Shown here in pieces: positions 12,701-23,609 of a stretch of 64,000 nt of DNA. The notes beneath the pieces are model-generated. The model had not been told where the DNA came from. It worked only from the letters and a program-made list of their open reading frames with translations, and did no database searches. A program made the position numbers and the translations under genes. The first letter of the stretch is position 1; each line of letters begins with the position of its first letter. The stretch is from Mastigamoeba balamuthi (lineage: Eukaryota; Evosea; Mastigamoebida; Mastigamoebidae), in the NCBI GenBank assembly GCA_902651635.1, contig CACRSC010000042.1:109727-173726 (forward strand), given 5' to 3'.

Positions 12701-13492
12701 GTGGTGGCCACGCAGAAGATTTGTGAGGCGTGCCCGCCCAACGCGGCTCTGATGACCCAGGAGACGATGTCGAACCTGAGCAACCCGGACAAGTTTCTCA
12801 CAGAGACGTTCCAGCCCATCGAGGTGGGCTCGAAGCACTACGACACGCACGTCCTGTACTGCGAGGTCTTGCCCCCGCCGACCACCGGCAGGCAGGCGGA
12901 GCCCGACAGCGGTCTGAGCACCGACATCGACTACGGCATCTTCGACTCGATGGACAACAACACCTCTGTCAACACCTCGGTCATCGCCATCGTCGGGGGC
13001 GCTCTGTCGACGGCCGCCGGCGGCGGGGACGGCCCCGTGTTCGCGCCCCCGCGGCAGAGGCCCACCCCCTCGTCCCTGCACCTCAACCTGTCGCGGCGGT
13101 CGTCGCTGATGCTCCTCGACGGCAACAACGTCTACACCCCGTCGGTCCCCGACCGCCTCAACACGCGCGTGCCCACGCGGCCGCCGTCGCGGTTCAGCAG
13201 CGTCCGCAGCAGGGCGAGCGTGAGCATGACCGCGGAGGGCGGCCTCGTCAACGCGTCGTTCGACGCCACGGCGTCGGTGGGCGAGGCAGGGGCCAGCGGG
13301 AGGTCGAGCGCCCAGGACCTGCTCTCCGAAGGGGCCACGGGGGCGGCAGCGGTGGCGTCGCTGTCGCAGTCGGTCGTCTACGGGACCAACCTGCCCGCCC
13401 CGCTGCCGCCGCCAGAGGGCGACCCTCCCAGCCTGACGTCGCCCGACGGCCCTCTCTCCCCGGGCTCGGGCACAGCTGTTGAAGTTAAGTAG
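9749..13492 (+). CDS. transmembrane adenylyl cyclase-like protein (TM-cyclase-TM-cyclase)
   Basis: The start at 9749 (MARYRINQKFVSTTLEAAYK) follows an in-frame stop and gives a short cytosolic tail. A first bundle of hydrophobic segments (about 9930-10410) precedes a basic coiled helix (LLLERERRQVQAEKAATDAL, TNMFPRDIAEKI) and a class III cyclase domain ending in VRIGIAMGPVVTGVIGTTRP and QYDIWG. A second hydrophobic bundle (about 11590-12030) precedes a second signalling helix (REKERANDLLSSVLPPKI) and second cyclase domain. The tail (about 12890-13492) is Ser/Pro-rich. Several introns, for example about 11453-11571, restore frame. Domain one carries EKIKSVGS, as in C2 of animal enzymes, but also an Asp in HMVIDGVEIT. 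Domain two has ILVCTIVGFEEL (Asp replaced by Thr), KTVADMY after splicing, and FDCWGNAVVA, closer to C1. It would sit in the plasma or an internal membrane. cAMP synthesis is plausible but not assured because the metal sites are atypical. Confidence 0.8.
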
Positions 13493-13701
13493 GTATCGTG
13501 CGACCAATAGAGAAAACGAGTTATGCGTGTTCCTCCCTCTCCGTTCCCTGCTGGCCTCGTGCTCCACATTCTGGAAATTCCGCAATTGTCCAGCCCTTGG
13601 AAAACCCGTTTTCGTCACGAGATCTCAAGTTTCTCGGATATTTTTGTTCCCGACGTTTACTGCCCCCGCCCCCGCGCGGCGCTGCTGTTGCTGGTGCGGC
13701 G

Positions 13702-16700
13702 ATGGAGAAGGACAAGGAAGAGCGCAAGAAGTCCAAGGACAAGGACAAGGAGAAGGACAAGGAGAAGCACGCCAAGCGGAGGAAGAACATCCTCGCGTCG
13801 ATCGCCTCGCTGGCGCTCTCCGAGGGCGACCCCGACGACGACCCCAAGTCGTCCAAGTCGTCCAAGTCCTCGCGCTCGGGCGCGTCGGCCGTCCACCGGC
13901 ACAGCCTGCGCATCAGCAACACCTCCACCGTCGCTGCGGCGCTCAGGGCCGGCGCCCCGGGCGGCGCGCAGGGCGACAGGGCCGCGGCGGTCGCGTCGCC
14001 GCGCGCGGGCTCGCGCATGCCGCACGCGTCGTCGAGGCTCGTGCGGCAGCGCACGCTCGGCGAGGTCGCTGTCGAGGACGTCAAGGCGCTGATCGCGGAG
14101 CAGTACGGGCAGCGCAAGGTTGCCAATCCCCCCTATTTCCCGATTGCGCAATCGGGAAATTGCCGCGCAGTTTCAGTTTCCCGTCAAGTCCTATTTTCTG
14201 TTTCGATCTGGAAATTGTCGCGCTGCGTTTCAGTTCTCAGGGCGGCGTGGGTACTCTGCAGGCTGTCGGGGGGCTGGAGAGGGACGACCAGGTGCAGCAG
14301 AGGGCGCAGCAGGCAGAGGCGGCCGAGTGGCGCGGGTTTGTGGCGCGGTGGGGGTCGGACGTGGGCAACATCCGCGCACGCCTGCGCCTCGTCGACGACC
14401 ACTCGCGCCAGATGGTCGACATCCTCTCCACGTTCAGCTCGAGGCTCACCGAGCTCGAGGCCAGCACCCGCTCGATCAACGCCGACACGCAGCGCCTCAA
14501 GCTGATACACTCGAGTGCCCTCCGCTTCCCCCCGCGGCGTTGCACGCGTTCGCTCACTCCCCGCCGCAGACGTGGACGCCACGCTCGAGTACGTCGCCAA
14601 GACGCTCGAGATCTACGGGCTGGCGACCAAGCTGGAGCCCCGCGTGCGCGAGGGGCCATCGGAAGACAGGGCCGGCTACTTCGTGCTACTCGAGAAGCTG
14701 ACCGAAGCCGAGAAGTTCCTCACGGAGAACCGCACCTTCCGTGGCTCTCAAGAGGCCCTCAGCCAGCTCGCACGTCCCTCCGTCTCCAGCCTTGCCTGCT
14801 CTGCTCTGACCCGCCTGCACAGAAACCAGTAAAGCAGATCGCTGTGGACGAGTGCGAGAAGCTGTTCTCGAGCCTTGTCAGGAGGCAGAGCGCCCCCGTC
14901 GATCCTGCAAAGACTAACTTTGGTGGGTGCCGATGCTGCAACTCCCCTTTTCCCGTTGCCAGGTGCAACGCTGAACCACTCTCGCAGAGGAGGGGCTCGT
15001 GGAGCCCAAGGCGCTCGAGGAGCTCAAGACTGTCGTGGACTACCTGTCCAAGGCAGGGTCCACGTCGTACCCGTCGTCCTACACGGAGCACCGGATGCAC
15101 TTTGTCACGGGGTCCCTGCAGAAGATGCTCCCCGACAAGATCGCCTGCGAGGGGGCCTCGTGAGCACCCTGCGCCCCGCTGGCGCTGCTCTGACCTCCGT
15201 GCTCGCTCGCAGCGTGTCGTACAATGCAGGGTACAAGCGCGGGGCGCACCAGTTCATCGTGTTCGCCAAGACGACACTGGCGATGCTGCAGAGGGAGAGG
15301 GAGCTCGCGACCGAGCTGCTGGGGAAGCTCTTCGAGGACTCGTTCCCGGACCTGATAGAGGAGCCCCTGGTGCTGCTCGTGGACACTGGCGAGCAGCTCC
15401 ACAAAGTACCTTTGCTCCCCTGCGCGGTGGCGCTGACAGTCCGCCCGCTCCTCTCGCCTGCAGATCCAGAAGGGCTCGCGCTCGCTGTTCGCTGTGTTTG
15501 TGCTCGTGGACATATTCAACGAGATGAAGCTGCTCTTGCCGGAGTTCACCAAAGTCACCAAGGCACCGCGACTGCCCCCTGGCCCCCATCTGCCCGCGCT
15601 CCTGACGCCCGGCAAAGGTTAAGATGTCGTCGGAGAAGAAGAAGGACGACGAGGTGGCCGCGATGCTGTACAAGGTGAGGCTGCGGTGCTGTTGATTGCC
15701 TGCTGACGGGCCCTGTGCAGTACGAGACGCAGATTGTCAAGTGGCTTACGAACTTCCTCGAGGACCTCAAGGGCGAGTCCCTCAACGTCGTCACGGCCGC
15801 CACCACCGCGGCGGCCGCCGCTGTCGCTGCCGTGGCGTCGACCGCGCAGAGCAAGGAGGTCCCGCAGTCGCAGACGATACCCCCGGACGGCACAGTCCAC
15901 GAGAGCACCACCACCGCACGTCCTCCTCCCCTCCCGTCGCCCGCCTGTTTCGCTGTACGTCGCTGACACACTTCTGGCGAGCAGACGGTAAACTACCTGA
16001 AGAGGGTCCTCGAGTACAAGGACTGCTTGGACCCTTACCTGGCCGGCGTAGTGGGGACCAAGTCGACAATGGCTCTTCCCTCAGATCTCAACAACACCGG
16101 CGTGTTCATCCGTAAGCTCTCACAGCATCTGTATTTTTCTCCACCCGGCGGACGAACTGATAACCTTGCGAGAGCAAGATTACCTCGCATGGACAGAAAA
16201 CCGCCTAGAGCTGATAGCGTACTCTGTTATGTTGTTTGTGTTGTTTATGTCTTGCTCTTTATGCCTACTGCTTTTTCTCACTTTTGTTTTCCGCAGATCG
16301 GTCGTTCGAGCTCCTGCAGCACAGCCTCGAGGCGAAGGCGAAGCGCGACAAGAGGGCCACGATCTCGACGGTGTTCCTACTGAACAACTACCACCACGTG
16401 CTCAAGGCTGTCAGGAGCACGCCACTGCAGGAAACGCTCGGGTCCTCGTACCCAGCGTTTGCTGTGATGTACGAGGACCTCATCGCCAAGCAGAAGGCGG
16501 CGCTCAAGGCCAGCTGGACGACCGCTGCCCAGGCAGCCACCCTCGAGGACCCGACGGTCAAGAACATCACCAAGAAGAGCTACATCAAGGACAAGTTCAA
16601 GGTAGGCCAGCGGTGCGCTCCGAGCTGCCATCGTCTCACCTGCGCTCGCAGACGTTCAACACCGAGGTCGAGATGCTCTTCGAGACGCAGAGGAGGTTCA

Positions 16701-16945
16701 CCGTCCCGGACGTGGATCTGCGGAACGAGCTGCGCGGCATGATCGCCGCCATGATCGTCCCCGTCTACGGGGCGATGTACGCTCGGTACGTGCGCACGGT
16801 GCCTCTCTTTCTATGTTGCGTCCTGACCTGTCGATGAAGGTACAACGACGTCCCGTTCACGAGGAACAAGACCAAGTACATCCGCTACACCAAGGAGACG
16901 CTCAAGGGCATGGTCGGCTGCTTGTTCGAAGGCAACGCGGTGTGA
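13702..16945 (+). CDS. EXO70: exocyst complex component Exo70 (EXOC7)
   Basis: A gene of about a dozen exons. The first exon from 13702 encodes a Lys/Glu-rich start (MEKDKEERKKSKDKDKEKD) and a Ser-rich linker. Later exons give helical blocks typical of the Exo70 rod: LSTFSSRLTELEASTRSINA, VDATLEYVAKTLEIYGLATK, the core helices around 14640-15650, and SFELLQHSLEAKAKRDKRAT followed by VFLLNNYHHVLKAV. The most diagnostic part is near the end: SYIKDKFKTFNTEVEMLFET, QRRFTVPDVDLRNELR, MIVPVYGAMYARY, then TRNKTKYIRYTKETLKGMV and GCLFEGNAV, closely following the family's C-terminal membrane-binding domain. Exo70 binds PI(4,5)P2 and Rho-type GTPases and tethers secretory vesicles at the plasma membrane. 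The long charged N-terminus is not usual for Exo70, so an alternative downstream start is possible. Intron borders were read by eye. Confidence 0.88.
14135..14160. repeat. perfect 26-bp palindrome in an Exo70 intron
   Basis: A perfect inverted repeat with no spacer, centred on TTGCGCAA and flanked by CCCGA/TCGGG arms, lies just inside the first intron of the Exo70 gene. It would form a short cruciform or RNA hairpin. A related inverted pair around ACGCAATT/AATTGCGT lies at about 369-389. Confidence 0.85.
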
Positions 16946-17856
16946 AAGCCCCACATGATATTGTTGTTACTTTTCCGTTTTTCAAGATCCTTCTGCTGTT
17001 GTGTTTGGAGTCTTTGCCCCAGTTGTTTTGTTATTTTTCTGCGGTTAACGGTTCGCCTCCGGCCGGCTGTCGTCTCCACGTAGGGTGTCTGCTTGCGCGC
17101 ATCGCGTCACACCCTGTCTTTTTGATTGGGCACAATCACCCACCCGTGGGTGTGAGGTGGGCTTCTCCCGAAAGGGAGAAGATTGTGACTATCCGAAGTC
17201 GTCTCAGATTCTCATTTCGTAGAATTGCACTCGAGAACTCTAGTTGTTCTCCGAGCCTTGGGTGAAACCCCCAAGATTGGGGCAACTTGCGAAATGCTGC
17301 TTCTTTTCCTGCGCCTTTTCCCCCCGCGAACGACCACCCACCATCGGCCAACACGGGCGGTTGGTTTGTTGAACTCGTGGACGCTCCGCGGGCCTCGAAA
17401 TGCGTCTGAAGGTACGGGGTCCGCTTTTTCCTCTAATTGCCCTCTGGAAATTAACGACGAGGAATTCCTCGTCTTCGGCTCCCGCTTCCCTCGCAAAACA
17501 TCCGCGGCGGACGCGACGAACAATATGATGGGGATCACGCCCCCCGCACACGGCATTTGTTCACCAGAGACGCGTGAGGGGGGCGTGGAGTGGTTTGGGG
17601 GGAGGAGTGGCGAGCGTTTGGGTGTTGCTGTGCTGCCCAGCTTTTTCTGTGGCTTGTGTGTGCGCGTGCGTTGTGGGGATTGGTGGCCGTTCGGAGTTGG
17701 CGAGACCGTTTTTCTCTGGGGTTCTCAGGCGCCGGCTCCCTCTTGCTCTCGCGGCCCGGGGGCTCCCCGCACGCCCCACAACCCATGTGGCTCTGTGCAC
17801 GAACGATCCCCTGCGGCTCTCCTGAACTGTCTGGGCCTGTGCTGGGCGCGCCCCTC
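16946..17856. other. convergent intergenic region
   Basis: About 910 bp between the Exo70 stop and the stop of the unknown minus-strand gene. The first 120 bp are T-rich 3'-UTR-like sequence. The open frames in the remainder are broken, mutually overlapping and show no recognisable domain. No RNA gene was seen. Confidence 0.4.
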
Positions 17857-18516
17857 CTAGGCGTCGCTCGGCATCGCCTCGGCGCCGCCGAGCGCCGACA
17901 GGAACGCCGCGATCTCTCTGTTCTGCTGCGAGCTCGCCAGCCATCTTCGTTCGCCGTCGAGTATCGGCGACTCGGCTATCGCGGGCGCTGCCAGCGCGTG
18001 CTGCGGCGGCGGCGACAGCGGCAGCACGAGCGCCGCCTGCTGCGGCTGCGGCGCCGTGACGGCCGTGGCCGCCGGCGTGGCCTGCGTGGTGGCCGCCTGG
18101 TGCGGCTGCGGCGGCGGCATCGACGTCGCGAGCTCGAGTATCGCCGAGACGGCCGTCGGCAGCCGCGAGTCGTCGGTGCACGCGGCCTGGGCGACGGCGC
18201 AGAGCTCGTACTCGAGCCCCGGGTGCGCCGCGCGCTCCTTGTACTTGGAGGCGAACGCGAGGCCGTGGATGCGCCGGAACTGCTTGAAGAAGCCCTCGGG
18301 GCGCCCGCCGAGCAGCTCGGGCACGTCCGACCGCACGAGCGTGTACTCGCGGTGCTGCAGGATCACGCCCGCGCGCATCATCTCGGCGAGCTTGTCGTCC
18401 GTGTACAGACGCGGCGCTGTCCGGATGCGGAACTTGCTGTCCGACGCGCGCGGCGACTCGCACTTGCGCAGCACCAGGTACTTGCCGCGCCCCTCTACAG
18501 GCAGCACCCACAGCAT
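17857..18516 (-). CDS. unknown protein, 219 residues, single exon
   Basis: An uninterrupted frame starts MLWVLPVEGRGKYLVLRKCE and ends FLSALGGAEAMPSDA. Residues 1-125 look folded, with alternating strands and helices (TDDKLAEMMRAGVILQHREY, then GGRPEGFFKQFRRIHGLAFA), followed by a Pro/Gln/Ala-rich linker (about 130-180) and a short C-terminal helix (SQQNREIAAFLSALG). The wing-like basic stretch KQFRRIHG hints at a nucleic-acid-binding domain, but this is a guess. The length and composition support a real gene. No family is recognised. Regulation is unknown; its 5' end lies 435 bp from the 3' end of the radical-SAM gene. Confidence 0.55.
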   Translation of the reverse strand: MLWVLPVEGRGKYLVLRKCESPRASDSKFRIRTAPRLYTDDKLAEMMRAGVILQHREYTLVRSDVPELLGGRPEGFFKQFRRIHGLAFASKYKERAAHPGLEYELCAVAQAACTDDSRLPTAVSAILELATSMPPPQPHQAATTQATPAATAVTAPQPQQAALVLPLSPPPQHALAAPAIAESPILDGERRWLASSQQNREIAAFLSALGGAEAMPSDA

Positions 18517-18951
18517 GGCGGCAGGCAGGCAGGCGGGCGGTGGGCTCGGGCGACGACGCAGTCCCCAGACAAAAACCGCACAAAGCGCGGCACAAAGCGG
18601 GGGATTGCTAAAAGAAAATAAAAAAGATAGAAAAGCCTCAGACTACGTCATCGCCCCCTACGTCACAGCCCGGGGGAAAATCGCACGGGGGGCTACGCCA
18701 ACAACGCTTTTCCCCGGCCGCGATCCCGCGGGTGTGGGGATAGTTGGAGTTGGCCGCGCGGTCCCGAGGGTCCTGGGCCCAGCCCGGAGGGCACTTTTCC
18801 GCGAGGCCGCGCCGTTGTTGCCGCTGCGCTGCGCGCAGGTTTCGCGTTGTTCTCCGGAAGGGAGGGGAAAAGAGAAATCAGAAAAGAATCTGCGGATTTC
18901 TGCTCCCGAAAAGGCAGGGGGCCCCCTCCCCTCGCTCCCCCGCCCTCCCGC
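18517..18951. other. intergenic region upstream of the unknown 219-residue protein
   Basis: About 435 bp between the start of the unknown gene and the stop of the radical-SAM gene, both on the minus strand. A short A-rich stretch at 18607-18635 lies about 100 bp upstream of the unknown gene's start. Nothing else was identified. Confidence 0.35.
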
Positions 18952-20558
18952 TCAAGGGATCGTCTCGACGCTGTTGTTGAACGGGGGGTACTGCACCTGC
19001 TCGATCGTGATCAGCCCGTCCGCGATGGCCTTGCGGGCCACGGGGGCGACGCGCTGCATTTCCGCGATGAGGTGGCGGACGGTGACGCAGACGTGTGCAA
19101 AGCCCTCGTCGCCCCACCAGTCGGTCGTGTTGGCGTACAGGCAGCGGCCGCCGCAGAGCTCGCGCACGTCGCACTTGTCGCAGCGGCCCCCGATCTCGGC
19201 CGAGGCGTGGACCGAGCGCGGGTCGAAGTCGGGGCTGAGCTTGGCGAGCTCGTGGAACTCGGGGGCGATGGGGCACGCGGTCACCTGGCCGCCCGTCGCC
19301 ACGTTGAACGACGTGTAGCCCGCAGAGCACCGGATGTGCTTCACCTTCTCCTCCGTCAGGATGCTCCCCAGCACGCCCTTGAACGGCGCGATGCCGAGCA
19401 CCCTCCCCTGCGACGAGCGGGTGCCAGTCCGTCAGTCCCCGACCAAAATTGCGATTCAATTCCCTCAATCTCGAATGTATGGTGAGGAAACCCAGGTCCG
19501 CGGTGCGTTGGCACGACTGGGCCTCCCGTGCGGGATGCCCTGCCCTTCGTCCAGGCAGATCCGCGCATCGCCGGTCGACACAGCACGCACACGAGCGCAC
19601 GCACCGTCGCGGAATTACTCCCCAGCGGTCCAAATTCCAGAGAATTCACCAATCCGGATTGGGCGCGAGTTCGATGCGAGAGCGGAGGGGAGGGGTGTTA
19701 CCTTGGCGAGCTCCTCCGCAAAGAGGTCCGCGAGGCGGGTGATGCCCGGGTTGTACGAGTCGTCGCGCCAGCCGAGGAAGTTGTCCCAGCGGGCGAACAT
19801 GGGCGAGTCCCAGAGCACGTCGAGCTGCCAGTGCGCGTGGTTGAACAGCTTCTCGCCGTCGGGCTTCTCGGGGTCCTGCGGGATCGTCAGCAGGTGCTTC
19901 ACGTCGCGCTCGATGTCGCTCCACTCTCCAACCGTCATCCTGGCGATCGCGTCGCCCTTGAACCCGCGCGCCCTCGCGCTCCTGAGCTCGGCGACGGCCT
20001 GCGCGTGGCGAGCCCAAGCGTTGGGATCGGGATCGCAGTGGGGCGGGAGCGAGCAATTGATTGCGGCGGAAATTGCGTGGCGACCTTTGAGTAGGTGCGG
20101 TCGCCGCGGTTCATGTCGGTCGTGCGCTCGTCTCCGTCGAGCGAGACGAGGATCGTCGAGACGCGCGCGAGGCGCTCGGCGGGGACGCGGTCCAGCATCG
20201 TGCCGTTGGTCTGGATGACAAAGAGGGCGCCGCTCTCGTCGAGCATGTCCATCGTGCGGAACATTATGTCGGTCTTGAGCAGCGGCTCGCCTCCGTAGAA
20301 GCAGATCGCGGGCGGCGGGTTCTCCTTGGCCAGGTTCTTCAGCAGCTCGACATCGTACGCCAGGTCGCGCGGGTGGGGGCTGCGGGGGCGGTGTGTTGGT
20401 TCAAAGTCCTGCAGGGGAAAGAGAAGTGCACACCTGAGGTCCTCGATGTCGAAGTTCTCGTCGCTGCCGCAGTAAGAGCACCGCAGGTTGCAGCTCTGCG
20501 TCAGGGTGATGAACCACAGGGCGCGCCTGTCTGTCTTAACGTGGGGGACCACCGCCAT
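18952..20558 (-). CDS. radical SAM/SPASM protein resembling the AF1577 peptide-modifying family
   Basis: Four or so exons. Exon 1 starts at the ATG at 20558 (MAVVPHVKTDRRALWFITLT) and carries the radical-SAM cluster motif CNLRCSYC (CxxxCxxC). Exon 2 has ICFYGGEPLLKTDIM, FVIQTNGTMLDRV and ILVSLDGDERTTD, the usual GGEP, 'QTNG' and 'D' strands of the SAM barrel. Exon 3 has KGDAIARMTVGEWSDIERDV and HWQLDVLWDSPMFARWDNF with SYNPGITRLADLF. Exon 4 holds the SPASM-type auxiliary cluster: CSAGYTSF, CPIAPEF, then CDKCDVRELCGGRC. The order and wording match, as I recall them, archaeal AF1577-type 'putative peptide-modifying' enzymes. Such enzymes cut S-adenosylmethionine to modify a peptide or protein; the substrate here is unknown. 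A prokaryote-type, oxygen-sensitive enzyme carrying introns in a eukaryote suggests old lateral transfer and an anaerobic lifestyle. Confidence 0.85.
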
Positions 20559-20786
20559 TGTCAACCTTGGGAGTCTGAGACAGAAAGACTGGCAAGCGGA
20601 AAAAATCGGCGTCAGGCGATGCCGTCACAGAAAATATCTTTCCTGTGCTTGTTGTAAAATAACCGGGATCGTTTGTGTCTCTTTGTTCACGCATACTGTG
20701 ACGGTGTGGCCCTATATGGGCGGATGGGAGCGTGGGCCGCTTGTGTCCCTGCAGCCCGGCGACTAAGCACGGATTGCGTTGGCACC

Positions 20787-23556
20787 TCAATCGTCCTCGG
20801 GCAGGACGATGTCGGGCTTCTGCGCATACGAGAAGCCCAGCACCAGGGACGGGTCGAGCACCTCAGCCTTCTTGGTGCCCTTGCGCTTGGGCTGCACGAA
20901 AGGAGCCTCCTTCATCTGAGGCGTCGGCAGCACCTTCTTCTTGGCGGCCAGGCCGGCGGCGGCGCGCTTGGCAATGACCTGGTTCGCCCACTCGTTCACG
21001 TCGTGCGTCTTTCCCAGCATCGTCTGGGCGTACTCGCGCAGCTCGCGCTCGCTCGGCAGGCGCAGCACGTACTCGACGCTCTCGAACACGTCGGCTCCGG
21101 CCGCCTCGCAGAGCGGGCGCACTGTCTGGGAGCACCACCTCGCCAACTCCGCATCGCAGCCCAAGTCCCTGGCCAGACCTTTATAGAGTACAGCAAGCTA
21201 TCAGACCTGACGGGCAACAGAGTTAGTGCGTACCGTCCAGGGCCTTGTTCAGGTGGGCCTGCTTCTGCTTCTTGGTCATCTGGGGGGCACCGGAGTTGGC
21301 CTCAGGGGCCAGCGCGGGGAAGTCCTGCTGGAGGTTGGGCACCTGCGCGGGGGCCATGCGCGATGCCCACGTGTTCTGCTGGGGGGCGGGAGCGGCGGCA
21401 GTCTTGACGGCCTGCGCAATCTTGGCGGCCGTGGTCATGGGGACGCTCGAGGTCGCCTGCTTAGTGGCCTGCTCCTCCTCGAGTATCCTGGACATGGGCT
21501 TCTTCGACGTCGACTGCACGCCCCAGATGTTCGAGCCCTGCTGCTGGGCTGCCGGGGCAGGCGCTGCCGCAGCCTGCTGCTGCTGCTGCTGCTTGGGCTG
21601 AGCCTGAGCCTGAGGCTGAGGCTGCTGAGCCTTGTTGGCCTTGGCGGGCTTGTCCTTGTGGTCGGACTGCTGCTTGGGGGCCGGAGAAGTCGCCTTGGGC
21701 TCTGCCTTCGGGGCGTCCCCCCAGAACAGGTCCACGTCCGCCTTGGGGGATTTGACCTCTGCCTCCTTCCCGGCCTTCTTCTTCCCCTCAGCCTGCTTCT
21801 CCTGCTTCTCCTGCTTCTCGGGCTTCTTCTCCTTCGCGTCCTTCTTGTCCTTCTTCTCCGGCTTGGCTGCCTTGTCCGTCGTCTTGTCCTGCTGCTTCTC
21901 CTGGCCCTTGTCCTTCTTCCCCTTCTTCTCATCCTTGTCCTTCTTCTCCTTGGCAGGGGCGGCAGGGGCGGGCGCCGCGACAGGGATGGGGGCCGGGCGT
22001 GGCTGGGGCGGGACAGCCCAGACAGAGGCAGCCGCCTGCTTCTGCTCGAGCATCTCCGCGAGGTGCATGATGCGCTCCGACTCAGTCTGAGCAGCGCGGG
22101 CCTCGTCCTGCGCCCGCTTACGGATCATCTCCTGCTGCTGGATCTCCTCCAGCGTCGCGCGCTGCTGGAGCCGCTGGTGCTCGCCCCACGCAGGCTGTGC
22201 CTTCTCACGCGCCTCGGCCTCGGCGGCCGCCCTCTCGGCGAGCAGCTTCGCGGCGTCTATCTCGTCCTGGCGCTTGCGACGCGCCTCCTCTGCCGCCAGG
22301 ATCGACGTCAGGGCCTTCTTGCTCGCCTTGGGCGCTGCTGCTGCGCCTCCCCAGACGGGCCCGCTGGTCTTGGGCACGATTGGGGTGTCCTGCTTCTCGG
22401 CCTCAGGCTTGGGGGACGGGGACTTGGGCTGCTCGGCGACCGGCTGGGTGCCCTCGATGACCTTCATCGCCGTCACGACAACCTCGGTGGGCTCGGGGGC
22501 CTGAGCCTCGTGCGCGGGCTCCTCAAGAGGGGCGGGTGCAACCTTGGTAGCGGACTTGGTCTTCTGCTTGCGCGTGACGGGAGTGAAGCCCTCGGGCACC
22601 TCCGTCTCTTCGACGCTCTCGGTCACAGTCTCCTCCTTCTTCTTGTTCTTCTTCTGGGACTGCTGCTGCTGCTGCTGCTGCTGGGCCTGCTCCTTCTTCT
22701 TCTTCTTCTTGGACCCCTCGGGAGTGGCCGGGACGGCCTCCGGGACCTTGGGCTCGAGGGCGACAGGCGCCGGGACCTCCTTCGCCGCGTTGGCAGGCAC
22801 AACGGGCGACGCCTCGACGTGCGGAATCTTCACGTCCGCAACCGCGATGGCATCGACGGCGGCGCTCTCCGATTCTGCGAGCGCGTGCGATGGTCAGCGT
22901 TACTCCGTATGCGCCCGTCGGGCTGCGTACCCCAGTCGTGCTTGTCCGAGAACTTCTCCAGGAACGGCTTGGCCCACTTGGTGGGCTGCAGCTCCGCAGA
23001 AGCCTTGAGGCTCCGCGACGGCTGCTCGACAGCCGCGGGCACAGCAGCGGGCGCCGCCACGGGGGCAGCAGCAGGGGCAACAACGGGGTTCGCGACCTGC
23101 GGCGCCGCGGCTGCCTGTGCGACTTGCGCGGCCTGCGCGGCCTGCAGATTCGCCTGAAGCTGCTGCTGGGCCTGCAGCTGCTGCAGGATGTCCTGGGTGG
23201 CGCCCAGAGGCTGCTGCGACGCGGCTGCGGCATACTGCTGCTGCGAGCTGGCGAAGGCCTGGGCCTGCTGCTGGTGCTGCTGCCACTGCAGCACAGCGGC
23301 GGTGCTGTAGGGGTTGGCGGCCTGCGTGGCCTGGGCCATCTGCTGCTGCGCGAGAGACTGTGCCTGGATGAGCGCCTGGAGCTGCTGCATGAGCTGCAGC
23401 TGCTGCATCTGGAGGTGCTGCTGCAGAAGCTGCGCCTGGGCCTGGTCAGGGTTCTGCTGTGCCAGCATCTGCTGCTGCTGAAGGTGCAACATCTGTGCGG
23501 CCTGCTGCTGGTTCATCTGCGCCAGCATAGCTGCAAACGCTCCCTGCTGTGCCTGG

Positions 23557-23609
<53 letters not shown>

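Noticed and set aside
17225-17860. Overlapping open frames on both strands between Exo70 and the unknown gene
   Set aside because: No splice-consistent model, no motifs, and typical of GC-rich non-coding sequence.
21226-23157. Long plus-strand open frame (643 codons, Leu/Gly-rich) opposite the GIGYF-like gene
   Set aside because: It is the antisense of Gln/Ala/Lys-rich coding repeats in a GC-rich gene. It has no domain and the minus strand carries the recognisable protein.
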